Part shown: one piece after another, positions 1 through 8,090 of the stretch | Numbering within the stretch: position 1 is the stretch's first letter | How the letters are laid out: each line of letters opens with the position of its first letter | Translations under genes and position numbers: made by a program | From: Brumicola pallidula DSM 14239 = ACAM 615 | GTDB taxonomy: Bacteria; Pseudomonadota; Gammaproteobacteria; Enterobacterales; Alteromonadaceae | Assembly: GCF_000428905.1 (NCBI RefSeq) | Contig: NZ_AUAV01000015.1 | Span: 1 to 64,000, forward strand | Direction of reading: 5' to 3' | DNA length: 64,000 bases | The notes under the pieces: model-generated | The model's database searches: none | The model's input: the letters and a program-made list of their open reading frames with translations, nothing else | Told to the model about the DNA's origin: nothing

Positions 1-73
1 TCCTCGAAAACCACTAAAAACTCTTTTTAGTAAACTCAAAACCACCCTGAGAGACAGCTGTAACAAAGGGTAG

Positions 74-127
74 TGTATAGTGTTAATTTGTCTTATACCC
101 TGTATAGCGTTAATTTGTCCTATGCCC
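74..127. repeat. Two-copy 27-bp tandem direct repeat
   Basis: Positions 74-100 and 101-127 are head-to-tail copies that differ at only three bases. Each begins TGTATAG and contains TTAATTTGTC. They lie just past the 3' end of the pilin-like gene. They could be binding sites or a remnant of a mobile-element end; the sequence does not decide between these. Confidence 0.7.
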
Positions 128-155
128 CCATCAATGTCTTGTTTAGCTTTGCTGT

Positions 156-638
156 TCAACAGCCTGATGTAATAGCCTGAACATTAGCTGAGTAATCATT
201 ATACAGGACAGTGCAACTACGCCTAAGAAAAAAATCCGTGTTAGCATGGTAACTAGCGGTAAAGCCTGACATGTCTACAACATCTGCTATCGTATTTTTA
301 TGACCAGGATGAGATGGACGTGCCGGGCGGATTACTTCAATGGGCATGCCGGCGCGAATTCGCACCATGAGTACGTCGACATTGTCATTATATTTCAGCA
401 TGTAAGAGCCAGTGGACATAATTGATGGGTAGCAGGCACTGTCTACCCTGCATTTTAACTGACTTAATTTAATTGCAGAATTAATTGCCTGTTCCAATGA
501 TTTTACGGCGGCTATCCGCGCATCGCTGCCGATGTTTATGAACCTTGGTGCGACAGTTACTGCCAAAACACCCAAAATCACGATAACTATTATCAATTCG
601 ATTAAGGTGAAACCCTTTTGATATTTACAATTAGGCAT
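156..638 (-). CDS. Type IV pilin-like (MSHA-type) prepilin
   Basis: A 160-residue prepilin-like protein. After a short basic leader comes the class III signal G-FTLIELIIVIVILGVLAV (cleavage before F10, with the conserved Glu at +5), followed by the hydrophobic N-terminal helix. The 'APRFINIGSDAR' stretch after the helix is typical of MshA/MshB-like pilins. Cysteines near residues 63, 69, 142 and 160 could form disulphide loops in the globular head. Such proteins are processed by PilD-type peptidase and assembled into pili or pseudopili at the inner membrane. No pilus assembly genes lie within the window downstream, so this may be a solitary minor pilin or the edge of an msh cluster outside the window. 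Family assignment is firm; the exact paralogue is not. Confidence 0.8.
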   Translation of the reverse strand: MPNCKYQKGFTLIELIIVIVILGVLAVTVAPRFINIGSDARIAAVKSLEQAINSAIKLSQLKCRVDSACYPSIMSTGSYMLKYNDNVDVLMVRIRAGMPIEVIRPARPSHPGHKNTIADVVDMSGFTASYHANTDFFLRRSCTVLYNDYSANVQAITSGC

Positions 639-1360
639 ACACTTTTATTTCCGATTTATTTTGTTTTTATATTCACGCAAACAACAGTGTTTGCTTCTTT
701 CTGACAGTCAATTGTACAAATATTACTTCAGGGTTGGTTATTGGCGTCAATACGTAAGTATGTGAAACAATCAGCTAATAACAATGGTGAGCATATTACG
801 TAAGCAATTAAGAAATATGCAGTTTTAGGTTATCACTAAACATACACGCCTCAATGGTAACTTCTGTTCAACAAGGTTATTTTTATTCCACGGCTCTTTA
901 GAATGATAGATTGTTAATTCGCGTATTTTGAATCTCCAATATTTATGGAATTCTAATTTTAGTCTAATTAACGGAAGTGCTTTATGGAGGGTTCTTACGA
1001 TGCTTTGGGCAAGGTATCGTCATTCAATTAATATGTATATCTTTAGCTATTTGATCCTGACTGTCGGGAACTTAATAAGAGGTTATCCGACATTAGGAGA
1101 ATCTAAGTATTGAAATAACAGTGTGCTCTTTTAGTAATAAACGTTTAAATATAGGGCTGTTATTTTTTTAGCTATACCTATTTCTTTCGATCATAATGCT
1201 AAATTACTGATATTATTAATTAAGTTTCTTCGAGTTAATTATGAAAACTAGATATACGTTCAGGGTTTATCGAGAAGTCAGGGAAATACACTGTTAGTCT
1301 TACGTAGAATGTGAGTATAATCCGAATACTATTATATTAGACAGACGGAATGCGAATCGT
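639..1360. other. Intergenic region with no supported gene
   Basis: About 720 bp of AT-rich DNA between the divergently oriented pilin-like gene and the small lipoprotein. The only open frame of note (928-1113, TTG start) has no motif or ribosome-binding site that supports it. Promoters for both flanking genes presumably lie here, but I could not assign one with confidence. Confidence 0.5.
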
Positions 1361-1630
1361 ATGAAATCCCCGATTAACAAATTTGTTTTCTTAATCGTTT
1401 TTATAATGTTATCTATGGGTTGTTCAAGTAACCTCGCTAAGGAATTTGTTTATGTATTAGCGCAGTCACCTTCAGAAAATCAATGTCAGTTTAAACGACC
1501 TCAAGAAAGAGATTCATGTTTAATCAATGCTAGAAATAGAATAACTTACGAGCAATATAAAAAAGAACGAGAAATAATCAATGGTAATAAACAAAGCACG
1601 GGTGCCAGTGTAAAACTAACAAGTCATTAA
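1361..1630 (+). CDS. Small putative lipoprotein
   Basis: An 89-residue protein with a lipoprotein signal peptide: basic MKSPINK, a hydrophobic stretch, and the lipobox LSMGC with the lipidated Cys at residue 21. The mature part is short and polar, with two further cysteines (residues 42 and 53) around 'RPQERDSC'. No enzyme or binding motif is recognised. Serine at +2 (CSS) would predict outer-membrane localisation under the usual Lol rule. The gene is isolated between two intergenic stretches and is followed by the 657-residue ankyrin-like protein on the same strand. The function is unknown. Confidence 0.6.
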   Translation: MKSPINKFVFLIVFIMLSMGCSSNLAKEFVYVLAQSPSENQCQFKRPQERDSCLINARNRITYEQYKKEREIINGNKQSTGASVKLTSH

Positions 1631-1781
1631 AGCAGGACTAAAAACAGCGGGCTATTTGCGCCGCTCCATTTTAGCCCACCACTTTTATTTAGCCTCTTTT
1701 TATTTAGCCTCTTAACGAGGCGTTGAGGCTGTAGAATTTCTATTTTTCAGCTAGTCTTTAGTTTATTTTACGTAGGCTTAT

Positions 1782-1813
1782 GCCTGCCAAAACAGAGAGA
1801 TTCGTTGGCAGGC
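1782..1813. other. Perfect 9-bp inverted repeat upstream of the ankyrin-like gene
   Basis: GCCTGCCAA at 1782-1790 is complementary to TTGGCAGGC at 1805-1813, with a 14-nt loop. It lies 28 bp before the GTG start at 1842. A transcript would fold a strong hairpin in the 5' leader. The T tract after it is interrupted (GTTTGT), so it is a weak terminator at best; an attenuator, leader structure or protein-binding site is equally possible. Confidence 0.6.
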
Positions 1814-1841
1814 GTTTGTAAAACATTGAAGGGACCACAAT

Positions 1842-3815
1842 GTGAAAAAATATTCAACGCTAGTAACCGTAGTTTGCATAATTCTTATCGGATCTGTTGC
1901 AGTTATAATATCAAATTCAACTACCCATGTTTCAGGCCAGATCGAACTTTCTAACATCAAACCGCAGCAAAAAAATGAAGTAGAAAATATTCAAAAAATA
2001 GAAGTTTCTCAAAACCAAATTGTAAAGCTCGATTGTGAGGCCTACTCAAAAGCGTTTTTATCCTTAGATATCAAGCCGAAAATAATTCGCAATGTGATAA
2101 CTGCAAATTTGAATGATGATCTAAAGCGTTTGATTGAATTAACTCCAAGTGATATCAACGACTTGAATAATGCGCTAAATGTTGATGTTAACAACGACGT
2201 ATTTTCCGCTCGCTTCGACTTTAAATTTAATGAAAAATTTACTTATTCACCAATTAAAATTGACTCAAATGTAATTGCTGCGTTGAATAATACATCAGAT
2301 AAAGATATTGACTCAACGATTATGTCTGTTCTGGATTCTGACAAATTTACCAAGTACTTTAAACAAGAAAATACTACTGGTAGTTTACTAATTTCATTTT
2401 TGAAAATAGCTAAATCAAGCATAGCCAATCAAGTCATTGCCGCGTTCATAGAGAAAAACTATAAAGTTTCTGAATACGACTTGATTGCAGCAACTAGAAT
2501 GGGCTTAAGTGATATGAAAATGAGGTCACTGCTCAACAACTATGCTGGTTCGTTAAATTTTGAATTTGATGCAGGTTTAAAAAGTATAAACCTCGTACTT
2601 TATGCTGGGCTAACAAACAATATTCGCTTAGTAAATTTTTGGTTTGAAAATGGTGTAAACCCTTATGCAAACGCTAAAGTAGGGGGACCGCTTGACCTAA
2701 TGGCATTGTTTGACAACGACGCGAATAATCAACATTGGGTTGGAGTTGAAAATGCGCTGGCGATAGGTATACGCCCGATGATGGAGTCAACTTATAGCTC
2801 ATTCCTGAAATACAACAAGGATAATAACTATCCGTTAAGTAATCTTGAAGAATATGATATCGCGCCGTCGTTCACTAACCGTGAACTGCTTGAAAATATT
2901 ATCATCAAACAAGCCGAATTGTTGCTTGTGCAGCACTCAATAAATGCTAAGGGGATCGATTACGACTGCGCTCTGGCGTTTTTTAGAAATATTGAGAAAA
3001 TTAGGAACAACACTGATACTAAAGAAAGTGGTTTGAGCGAAAATAATAATTTGAAAGAGGGCTCAAACGAAGCCTTCAACATATACAAATCTTATCTAGG
3101 AGGTTTAATTACTCTGGAGACAGCCTTAGAGAGTTTAAATGACTTAGATACATTGGTATCAAAATTATCATTTGATAAGCTCTTCTTTAAAATTCAGATG
3201 CAAAATCTGCAAGACAAATTGGCTGGAGATAAAAGATCGGTAAAAACAAAAAACGCTATCGGTGCTGCGAAGTTAGAAAGCGCAGAGAATTGGGAAAGCG
3301 CTGAACTTCTTCTTGATGAAATTGATGACTTGTCTTCTATCGATAAGAACTCAGCTAAATTGCTTGTTGCAATTAATGCAATGCGACCGATTAGCGAAAT
3401 CAAAACTATATTGAATCAACCAGTTAAAGTTGATATCGACCACGCAATAACTGCAATAGTTCGTGACCACGATCTTGCGTTAAATGAATTGTTTAATGCT
3501 GGCCTTAATCCTAACTCTGAAGATGCCTCCGGTTCACTTCTCATCTTCTTTGCCGTAAATTACAAAGCGATAGATTCTTTCAAAGTTCTGATTGCTAATA
3601 ATGCGTCACTTAAGCACGCTCGAGGGGGAATGGATGCACTTGATATGGCACTTAGCAAATATGGTGAAGACCAATCGTTTCCTTGGTTTACAAGAGAATT
3701 ACTGCGAGCGGGCCATAAAATAGAATACTCGCATATACAACTAATCAGAGCGTTGTATATCGGAAAATCTGAAGAGATCGGTGATTTAATTAACGAATTC
3801 GATATTGAGATATGA
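1842..3815 (+). CDS. Membrane-anchored protein with ankyrin-like repeats, unknown function
   Basis: A 657-residue protein starting at GTG, with AGGGA nine bases upstream. Residues 5-25 (LVTVVCIILIGSVAVIISNS) form one hydrophobic segment, an uncleaved anchor or signal peptide, so the bulk should lie in the periplasm. The rest is soluble and largely helical. Short blocks such as 'LAGLTNNIRLVNFWFENGVNPYANA' near the middle and 'ALNELFNAGLNPNSEDASG...LLIFFAVNYKAI' near the C-terminus (each given only in part) have the spacing of degenerate ankyrin repeats. One Cys pair (about residues 50 and 374) could form a disulphide. Base composition is AT-rich compared with the core genes, which fits recent acquisition. 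No known family was recognised beyond the repeat type. Confidence 0.7.
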   Translation: MKKYSTLVTVVCIILIGSVAVIISNSTTHVSGQIELSNIKPQQKNEVENIQKIEVSQNQIVKLDCEAYSKAFLSLDIKPKIIRNVITANLNDDLKRLIELTPSDINDLNNALNVDVNNDVFSARFDFKFNEKFTYSPIKIDSNVIAALNNTSDKDIDSTIMSVLDSDKFTKYFKQENTTGSLLISFLKIAKSSIANQVIAAFIEKNYKVSEYDLIAATRMGLSDMKMRSLLNNYAGSLNFEFDAGLKSINLVLYAGLTNNIRLVNFWFENGVNPYANAKVGGPLDLMALFDNDANNQHWVGVENALAIGIRPMMESTYSSFLKYNKDNNYPLSNLEEYDIAPSFTNRELLENIIIKQAELLLVQHSINAKGIDYDCALAFFRNIEKIRNNTDTKESGLSENNNLKEGSNEAFNIYKSYLGGLITLETALESLNDLDTLVSKLSFDKLFFKIQMQNLQDKLAGDKRSVKTKNAIGAAKLESAENWESAELLLDEIDDLSSIDKNSAKLLVAINAMRPISEIKTILNQPVKVDIDHAITAIVRDHDLALNELFNAGLNPNSEDASGSLLIFFAVNYKAIDSFKVLIANNASLKHARGGMDALDMALSKYGEDQSFPWFTRELLRAGHKIEYSHIQLIRALYIGKSEEIGDLINEFDIEI

Positions 3816-5126
3816 TTAAAATACCGAGTTATAAAACACTCATATAGTTGATTACTGTAAGTTTTTTCGACTTAAGTTGTACATCCTATTGTTATTTGGC
3901 TAATGAATGTTGTGGCAAAGTTCTTTTGCCCACAGGTTAGTAGTATTGTAAATGTTATCATTCGTCTCTTTTCAAAATCTAACTAAAAAGTATAAAATTT
4001 GGCCACCAAAAGATTGCTGAAAAGGCACAGCAGTCTCACCGGGGCTCGATTTGTACTTTGCAAGCAAAGTGATTTGATGGCAAAAGAGGAGTATTACAGC
4101 AGCAACAACTATGGCCATTGACTGCATTCGGCTAACCACGATACTTAGCCCCCAACCTTCATTGTGTCAAAGCATTGATGTCAATCCAACCGACCGTTCA
4201 CTTGACTAAACAGAATTACCATATTGTTTAAAGCTAATTTGGTGGTCAAATAAAGTACGCCAAAGCATTGTTTTTGAGTACCGAGGTGAAGTATTTTTGC
4301 TTCAATGGCCAAGAAAATGTTGAATTAGAGTGGCTTTGCTATGATTTTTTTTAAACATAAGTCCTTCAAATTTCAAGCGACGGAAAAGGTATCCTTAGCC
4401 CCCCATCGCTATCAAAACATTACTTACAAAAACTTAGCTGACTTACCATAGTGACTCGGCTTTAGTTAGTTAGGGCTTTGAATACAAATTGGTTTGAGTG
4501 CAAGGGGGAATTGGCTGAAAGTTAAATATTTAAGGTTCTTGAGGCTATTGGCCATTGAACGCAAAAATATTAACGAGTAATAGGTAAATTAAGTCGTCCG
4601 GATGGCAAGATTACATAGTGCGACGGGCAGGAATGAGCGAATTGCAGACCCTCACTGTTGAGTTAGTATAGCTGACCCAATAGCAACAGCTCGCCGATTT
4701 TCCCCAATGAATGTCTGCGTAATTAGTGCAAAAAAACTCAAACACACTGGCCTATAAGTTTTAAGTTGTACCGCTACATTTTTAATATGACTGCTTTCTT
4801 TACACTCCCAAGGAGTTTATCAGCGCAAGATAATGAAGTTCTAACAGCGATAACCCTTGCGGAGGGGTTTTGTCATGAATTAGGAGGTGTCAGGTTTCTT
4901 TACATTTTCTCTTATGGAATAAATGTAAAATCAACTAACATTTTGTATTATATGAATAATTTAATATAGGCATAAATTTTGCGTTTAAACCTTTGTAGAC
5001 AACAGTCTCTTCCTATTAACTAATTCTTAGCACTTCCGTGTTGCGCTTTTCTAATCTGAAGTCCTTACCTCAGGAATATACTGCCCGGCAATGGGCCTTA
5101 CTGTTAACGTGATATGGAAATAACAA
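3816..5126. other. 1.3-kb region without a supportable gene
   Basis: All frames on both strands are broken by frequent stops. A 67-codon frame at 4766-4969 has no motif. The region between about 3990 and 4700 has higher GC and dispersed short codable runs, as decayed genes do, but I could not identify a parent gene or terminal repeats. Confidence 0.5.
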
Positions 5127-5915
5127 ATGAAATATAAGTTTTTTAAACTTACCAGCGTATGCTTAATGACCTTAGTTTTTGGTATGAATTTAGCATATGC
5201 GGCACCCATTCTACTGACGTTTGATTGGACTGGACAATGCGACGATTGCCAAGGCCCTAATGGTGCTATAGATGTCCCAGGGACTAATATGAAAGATGGT
5301 TACACTCAGGACGTATCAGGTTTACTTAAGCTAAATTATGACCCGGACATTGACCCCCTTCTTGCTCAGTTCGAATTTGTTTCATTTGTTTATAATGGGT
5401 CATCGATACTACATAAATTCGAGGCATTAGGATTTTCTGAGGGAGTTGATGTATCTAAAGCCTTGACCGTGTTAGGCGATAGTGTAGTTGTTACATCTAC
5501 ATTGACTTTTGACGCCCATGCATTTACATATAAGGGGGACTTCATGGAATGGAAAGCATTAGACTTTATTTATACTTATTGTGTTAACCCTGATCTGGGG
5601 GTTGTGTTGGCATTCTGTCAAGTATCAGAAGTCAAGAAGTATAAAATTTGGATGGAACCCATAGGAGATGAGGCATTTTGGGCGGGTGTTGATTATGATC
5701 TGAGATATAGCATGTCCGCGAACGCGAACGGGCCGAGTATTGGAGATGATGGAGGCAGAGGGGGTGGTTCGCGCGATATAGGTTATGATTCAAAATTTGT
5801 TATGAGAGGCACTTTACCGTCACCTTTAGCCAACCCGGTACCAGAACCCTCTACAATCGCTCTTTTTGCCTTAGGGGTGTTAGGTTTAAGTTTGCGTCGT
5901 AAGAAGTGCGCTTAA
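5127..5915 (+). CDS. PEP-CTERM sorting-domain protein
   Basis: A 262-residue exported protein. Residues 1-25 are a Sec signal peptide (lysine-rich start, hydrophobic core, 'AYAA' end). The C-terminus has the PEP-CTERM signal: VPEPSTIALFALGVLGLSLR (residues 238-257), followed by the basic tail RKKCA. Such proteins are known to be cleaved and sorted by an exosortase (EpsH/XrtA type), often together with exopolysaccharide. The body has a Cys pair near the N-terminus (CDDC) and a glycine-rich stretch near residue 210, with no catalytic motif. The last 65 bp overlap the 3' end of the convergent reverse transcriptase gene. No exosortase gene is visible in the window, so it must be encoded elsewhere. 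Confidence 0.85.
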   Translation: MKYKFFKLTSVCLMTLVFGMNLAYAAPILLTFDWTGQCDDCQGPNGAIDVPGTNMKDGYTQDVSGLLKLNYDPDIDPLLAQFEFVSFVYNGSSILHKFEALGFSEGVDVSKALTVLGDSVVVTSTLTFDAHAFTYKGDFMEWKALDFIYTYCVNPDLGVVLAFCQVSEVKKYKIWMEPIGDEAFWAGVDYDLRYSMSANANGPSIGDDGGRGGGSRDIGYDSKFVMRGTLPSPLANPVPEPSTIALFALGVLGLSLRRKKCA

Positions 5916-6900
5916 ATTTTACGGTTGTACCATTATTTCTAATTATCGACGATGGTATGCCTGAACAAACCCATGTAACCCAATGTTGTCGATAATCATC
6001 AAGAAACGCTTGCCAATTCGGTAAGCGTTTTTTTTGCTCATAAAGCTGCGATAATCGACGTATATGATTTTCTAGTGTTCGTTTTGAAACGGTTATTTTT
6101 TCTTCACCAAACTGATAACCCAAAAAGTCGAACCCCGCTTTAATTCGACCTATGGTTGTTTTATCAGGGTGTTGTTTTAACTTTAGTTTTGCAAAGTGTT
6201 GATTAACCGTTTTAATGGCCTTTCTTAATTTACATCTTGTTGTTGATAATACAATCACATCATCCATGTACCGCCTGTAAAAAACAGGTTTACCTTCCAT
6301 TTCTTTATCAAGCTCATACAGATAAAAACTCGATATCAGAGAACTTAATGAACAGCCTGATGAAATACCTTGAGTGAAATCGGTAAACAAACCGCCATAT
6401 TCCACGCTGCGCTTTGCATACTGTGCTAATAAATTCATAACCTGTTTATCTTTTACAAACACAGAGAGTTTATCTAATAAAATTTCGTGGTTAATTGACT
6501 CATAATAAGATTTCACATCAGTACGAAACACAAAGGTATGGCTTGATACTTGATTGTGTATTCCAGTGACCGTGTGTTTACTGCCACCATTACCTTTTAA
6601 ATGGGTACACAGCTTAGATGACGGTAAGTACCTTGATAACACAAGGGATAACAGTTTTAACACTAGGCTATCGATTGATGTCCATACATGTATGACTTCA
6701 CCTGTTGATTTGGTTACCTTTTGCAGCGGTTTGAAAGTAAAGGTGTCTGAGGTTAACTCAGCTATTAGTTTGGCTTTGACTTCTACCCAATGAAACCGCA
6801 CATCCCAGACATCACTGTTCACCGGAAAGTGTTTTCGCTGTTGACATAACCAGTTATAGGCTTCGTCAACTAAGTCTGAGTTTGCTAATTCGTTCATCAT
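5851..6900 (-). CDS. Free-standing reverse transcriptase (YMDD)
   Basis: A 349-residue RNA-directed DNA polymerase. Palm motifs are intact: FRTDVKSYYESI with catalytic Asp128, 'GISSGCSLSSLISSFYLYELD' read in part around residue 180, and YMDD at residues 211-214 (6259-6270), followed by 'QHPDKTTIGRIKAGFDFLGYQF'-type motif 5/6 sequence. There is no maturase X domain, no HNH endonuclease and no integrase fusion, so it is not an ordinary group II intron protein. The DGR-type SQ signature and the C-terminal retron VTG signature are not seen. Families of this size are known as unassigned or group II-like bacterial RTs. About 20-30 C-terminal residues lie over the 3' end of the convergent PEP-CTERM gene and look like read-through. 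The 230 nt upstream are predicted to be structured. Its role (defence, repair or element mobility) is not shown by the sequence. Confidence 0.85.
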   Translation of the reverse strand: MMNELANSDLVDEAYNWLCQQRKHFPVNSDVWDVRFHWVEVKAKLIAELTSDTFTFKPLQKVTKSTGEVIHVWTSIDSLVLKLLSLVLSRYLPSSKLCTHLKGNGGSKHTVTGIHNQVSSHTFVFRTDVKSYYESINHEILLDKLSVFVKDKQVMNLLAQYAKRSVEYGGLFTDFTQGISSGCSLSSLISSFYLYELDKEMEGKPVFYRRYMDDVIVLSTTRCKLRKAIKTVNQHFAKLKLKQHPDKTTIGRIKAGFDFLGYQFGEEKITVSKRTLENHIRRLSQLYEQKKRLPNWQAFLDDYRQHWVTWVCSGIPSSIIRNNGTTVKFKRTSYDANLNLTPLRQKERL

Positions 6901-6959
6901 AATAATGAAAGTTACACCATCAGCATGGGATTAGGAAGCCTCTATTCGGTTGATGTGAC

Positions 6960-7135
6960 TATATCTCACTGAAGGATAGGATGATGACACAGCAACGTTA
7001 AGGGGTATCAAATGACTGCTTTAGAGCCAGACCTCATAGTTCAGTTGTAAACATCGTATGGCGGGTTTTGGCACTAAGCCGCCTATCAGACTCAACCATC
7101 CTCAGCATATACTTCGATGACCCCGTTGAAAGATT
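6960..7135 (-). ncRNA. Candidate structured RNA in front of the reverse transcriptase
   Basis: No coding frame is supported between the RT start and the KfrA-like gene, yet the region carries nested complementarity. CTGAAGGATAGG (6969-6980) pairs with CCATCCTCAG (7096-7105) over 10 bp with two bulged A's. Inside it, GGCGG (7060-7064) pairs with CCGCC (7079-7083) as a hairpin. A further pairing, CAACG/GGGT (from 6993) with ACCCCGTTG (from 7120), is possible. It would be transcribed in the same direction as the RT, immediately upstream, which is the position of template RNAs in several RT systems. The exact ends are unknown; this is inferred by eye. Confidence 0.4.
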
Positions 7136-7234
7136 AATTCAATCTATATTCGAATTGTGCAAAACACGAAAATAACGAGCGCTAAAAGTGCAAAAGCAAT
7201 AACACCATCACGCTCGCCCTACTTCATTCTCTAA

Positions 7235-7783
7235 TTAAGCCTCGCTCTCACTGTCTTTCTCTGACAGAGCCCGCAAGAGCGTAAGCATTTCACTTTGCTC
7301 TTGTGACAGTTTTTGCTTTAACTCTGTAAATTGCTCTTTTTGTTCAGCGATTAAATCATCTTTGCTCTTAAGCTCAGCTTTTAATAATGAAATCTCGTCC
7401 ATCAAGCCACAATTCAAAAGATCGCTTTGCTCCTTCACCTCGGCTGCTTCATCTCGATACACCTTACAAAGTTGCTCGCGTTCTTTTTCATGCTGGTTTA
7501 CAAGAAACTGACTAAATTTAAGCAATTCAGCATGAACAACGTTCACGTGTGGCTCAATAAATTTGACGAGCTCGCTAGGTAATTTATTGTGTGGCTTATA
7601 TTTTTCAATGTAGTCAATACCCTCAGGTGAACTCATAAAATCATCGAGAATTTTTTGGTATCTGACAATTTGGCCCCCATTGTAATGAATCTTAAGTTTA
7701 TGAGCAGACGGTAATGCACCATCTCTAATCATTGATTTAGCCACCAAGGTCACTTCATGCGGTTCTGCAATTGCTTTTCCCAT
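7235..7783 (-). CDS. KfrA-like DNA-binding coiled-coil protein
   Basis: A 182-residue protein starting at ATG with GGAG seven bases upstream. Residues 1-65 resemble the KfrA N-terminal DNA-binding region ('EVTLVAKSMIRDGALPSAHKL...GGQIVRYQKILDDF', given in part), a helix-turn-helix type that usually reads 'G..PT...I....G.GS...I...L..W'. Residues 90-175 form a long charged coiled coil with heptad spacing (EISLLKAELKSKDDLIAEQK and onward). KfrA-type proteins are plasmid or island DNA-binding proteins that often autoregulate and oligomerise through the coiled coil. The gene lies downstream of the tyrosine integrase on the same strand, separated by about 300 bp, which suggests the two belong to one integrated element. 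Confidence 0.7.
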   Translation of the reverse strand: MGKAIAEPHEVTLVAKSMIRDGALPSAHKLKIHYNGGQIVRYQKILDDFMSSPEGIDYIEKYKPHNKLPSELVKFIEPHVNVVHAELLKFSQFLVNQHEKEREQLCKVYRDEAAEVKEQSDLLNCGLMDEISLLKAELKSKDDLIAEQKEQFTELKQKLSQEQSEMLTLLRALSEKDSESEA

Positions 7784-8090
7784 AATATTTCTCCATTAAG
7801 TAATGAGATTAGATTCAACTGTACTAGTCTTAGCTAAAGAGCAATGGATTAGAGGTATAGGCTTCCAATCAAACTCTTTAACCAACTTAATGATGACAGA
7901 CTTTTTTGGAAAGAGACGACGAAATACAAATAGTTGTAAAAAACACAATTAAAATATAAGCAACTGATTTATAGTTAAATTTAACCAAACTCTCAAAGTT
8001 AGTTAGTTAGTTAGTTATAAAACGTACCAATTAATTGTCGTAATTTCTGTGCTAAGTAGTTTTTCATGACGACTTAACAAAATAACCTCA
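7784..8090. other. Spacer with a (TTAG)n microsatellite
   Basis: No gene is seen between the integrase stop and the KfrA-like start. At 7998-8017 the tetranucleotide GTTA is repeated five times in tandem. It may hold the promoter of the KfrA-like gene, but no clear -35/-10 pair could be assigned. Confidence 0.5.

Noticed and set aside
928-1113. 61-codon frame with TTG start
   Set aside because: No ribosome-binding site, no motif, and composition like the surrounding intergenic DNA.
4766-4969. 67-codon frame in the gene-free region
   Set aside because: Non-ATG start without a supporting signal and no recognisable protein feature.
5851-7234. Group II intron
   Set aside because: The RT lacks a maturase X domain, and no domain V-like hairpin (GAGC...GUUC type) is present in the flanks.
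5127-7234. Diversity-generating retroelement
   Set aside because: The RT lacks the SQ signature, and I saw no template/variable repeat pair differing at adenines near the RT or in the PEP-CTERM 3' end.
6901-7234. Classical retron msr-msd
   Set aside because: The RT lacks the C-terminal VTG retron signature (a VTG near residue 111 is misplaced), and no clear a1/a2 end repeats with a branching G were defined; kept only as a general candidate RNA.
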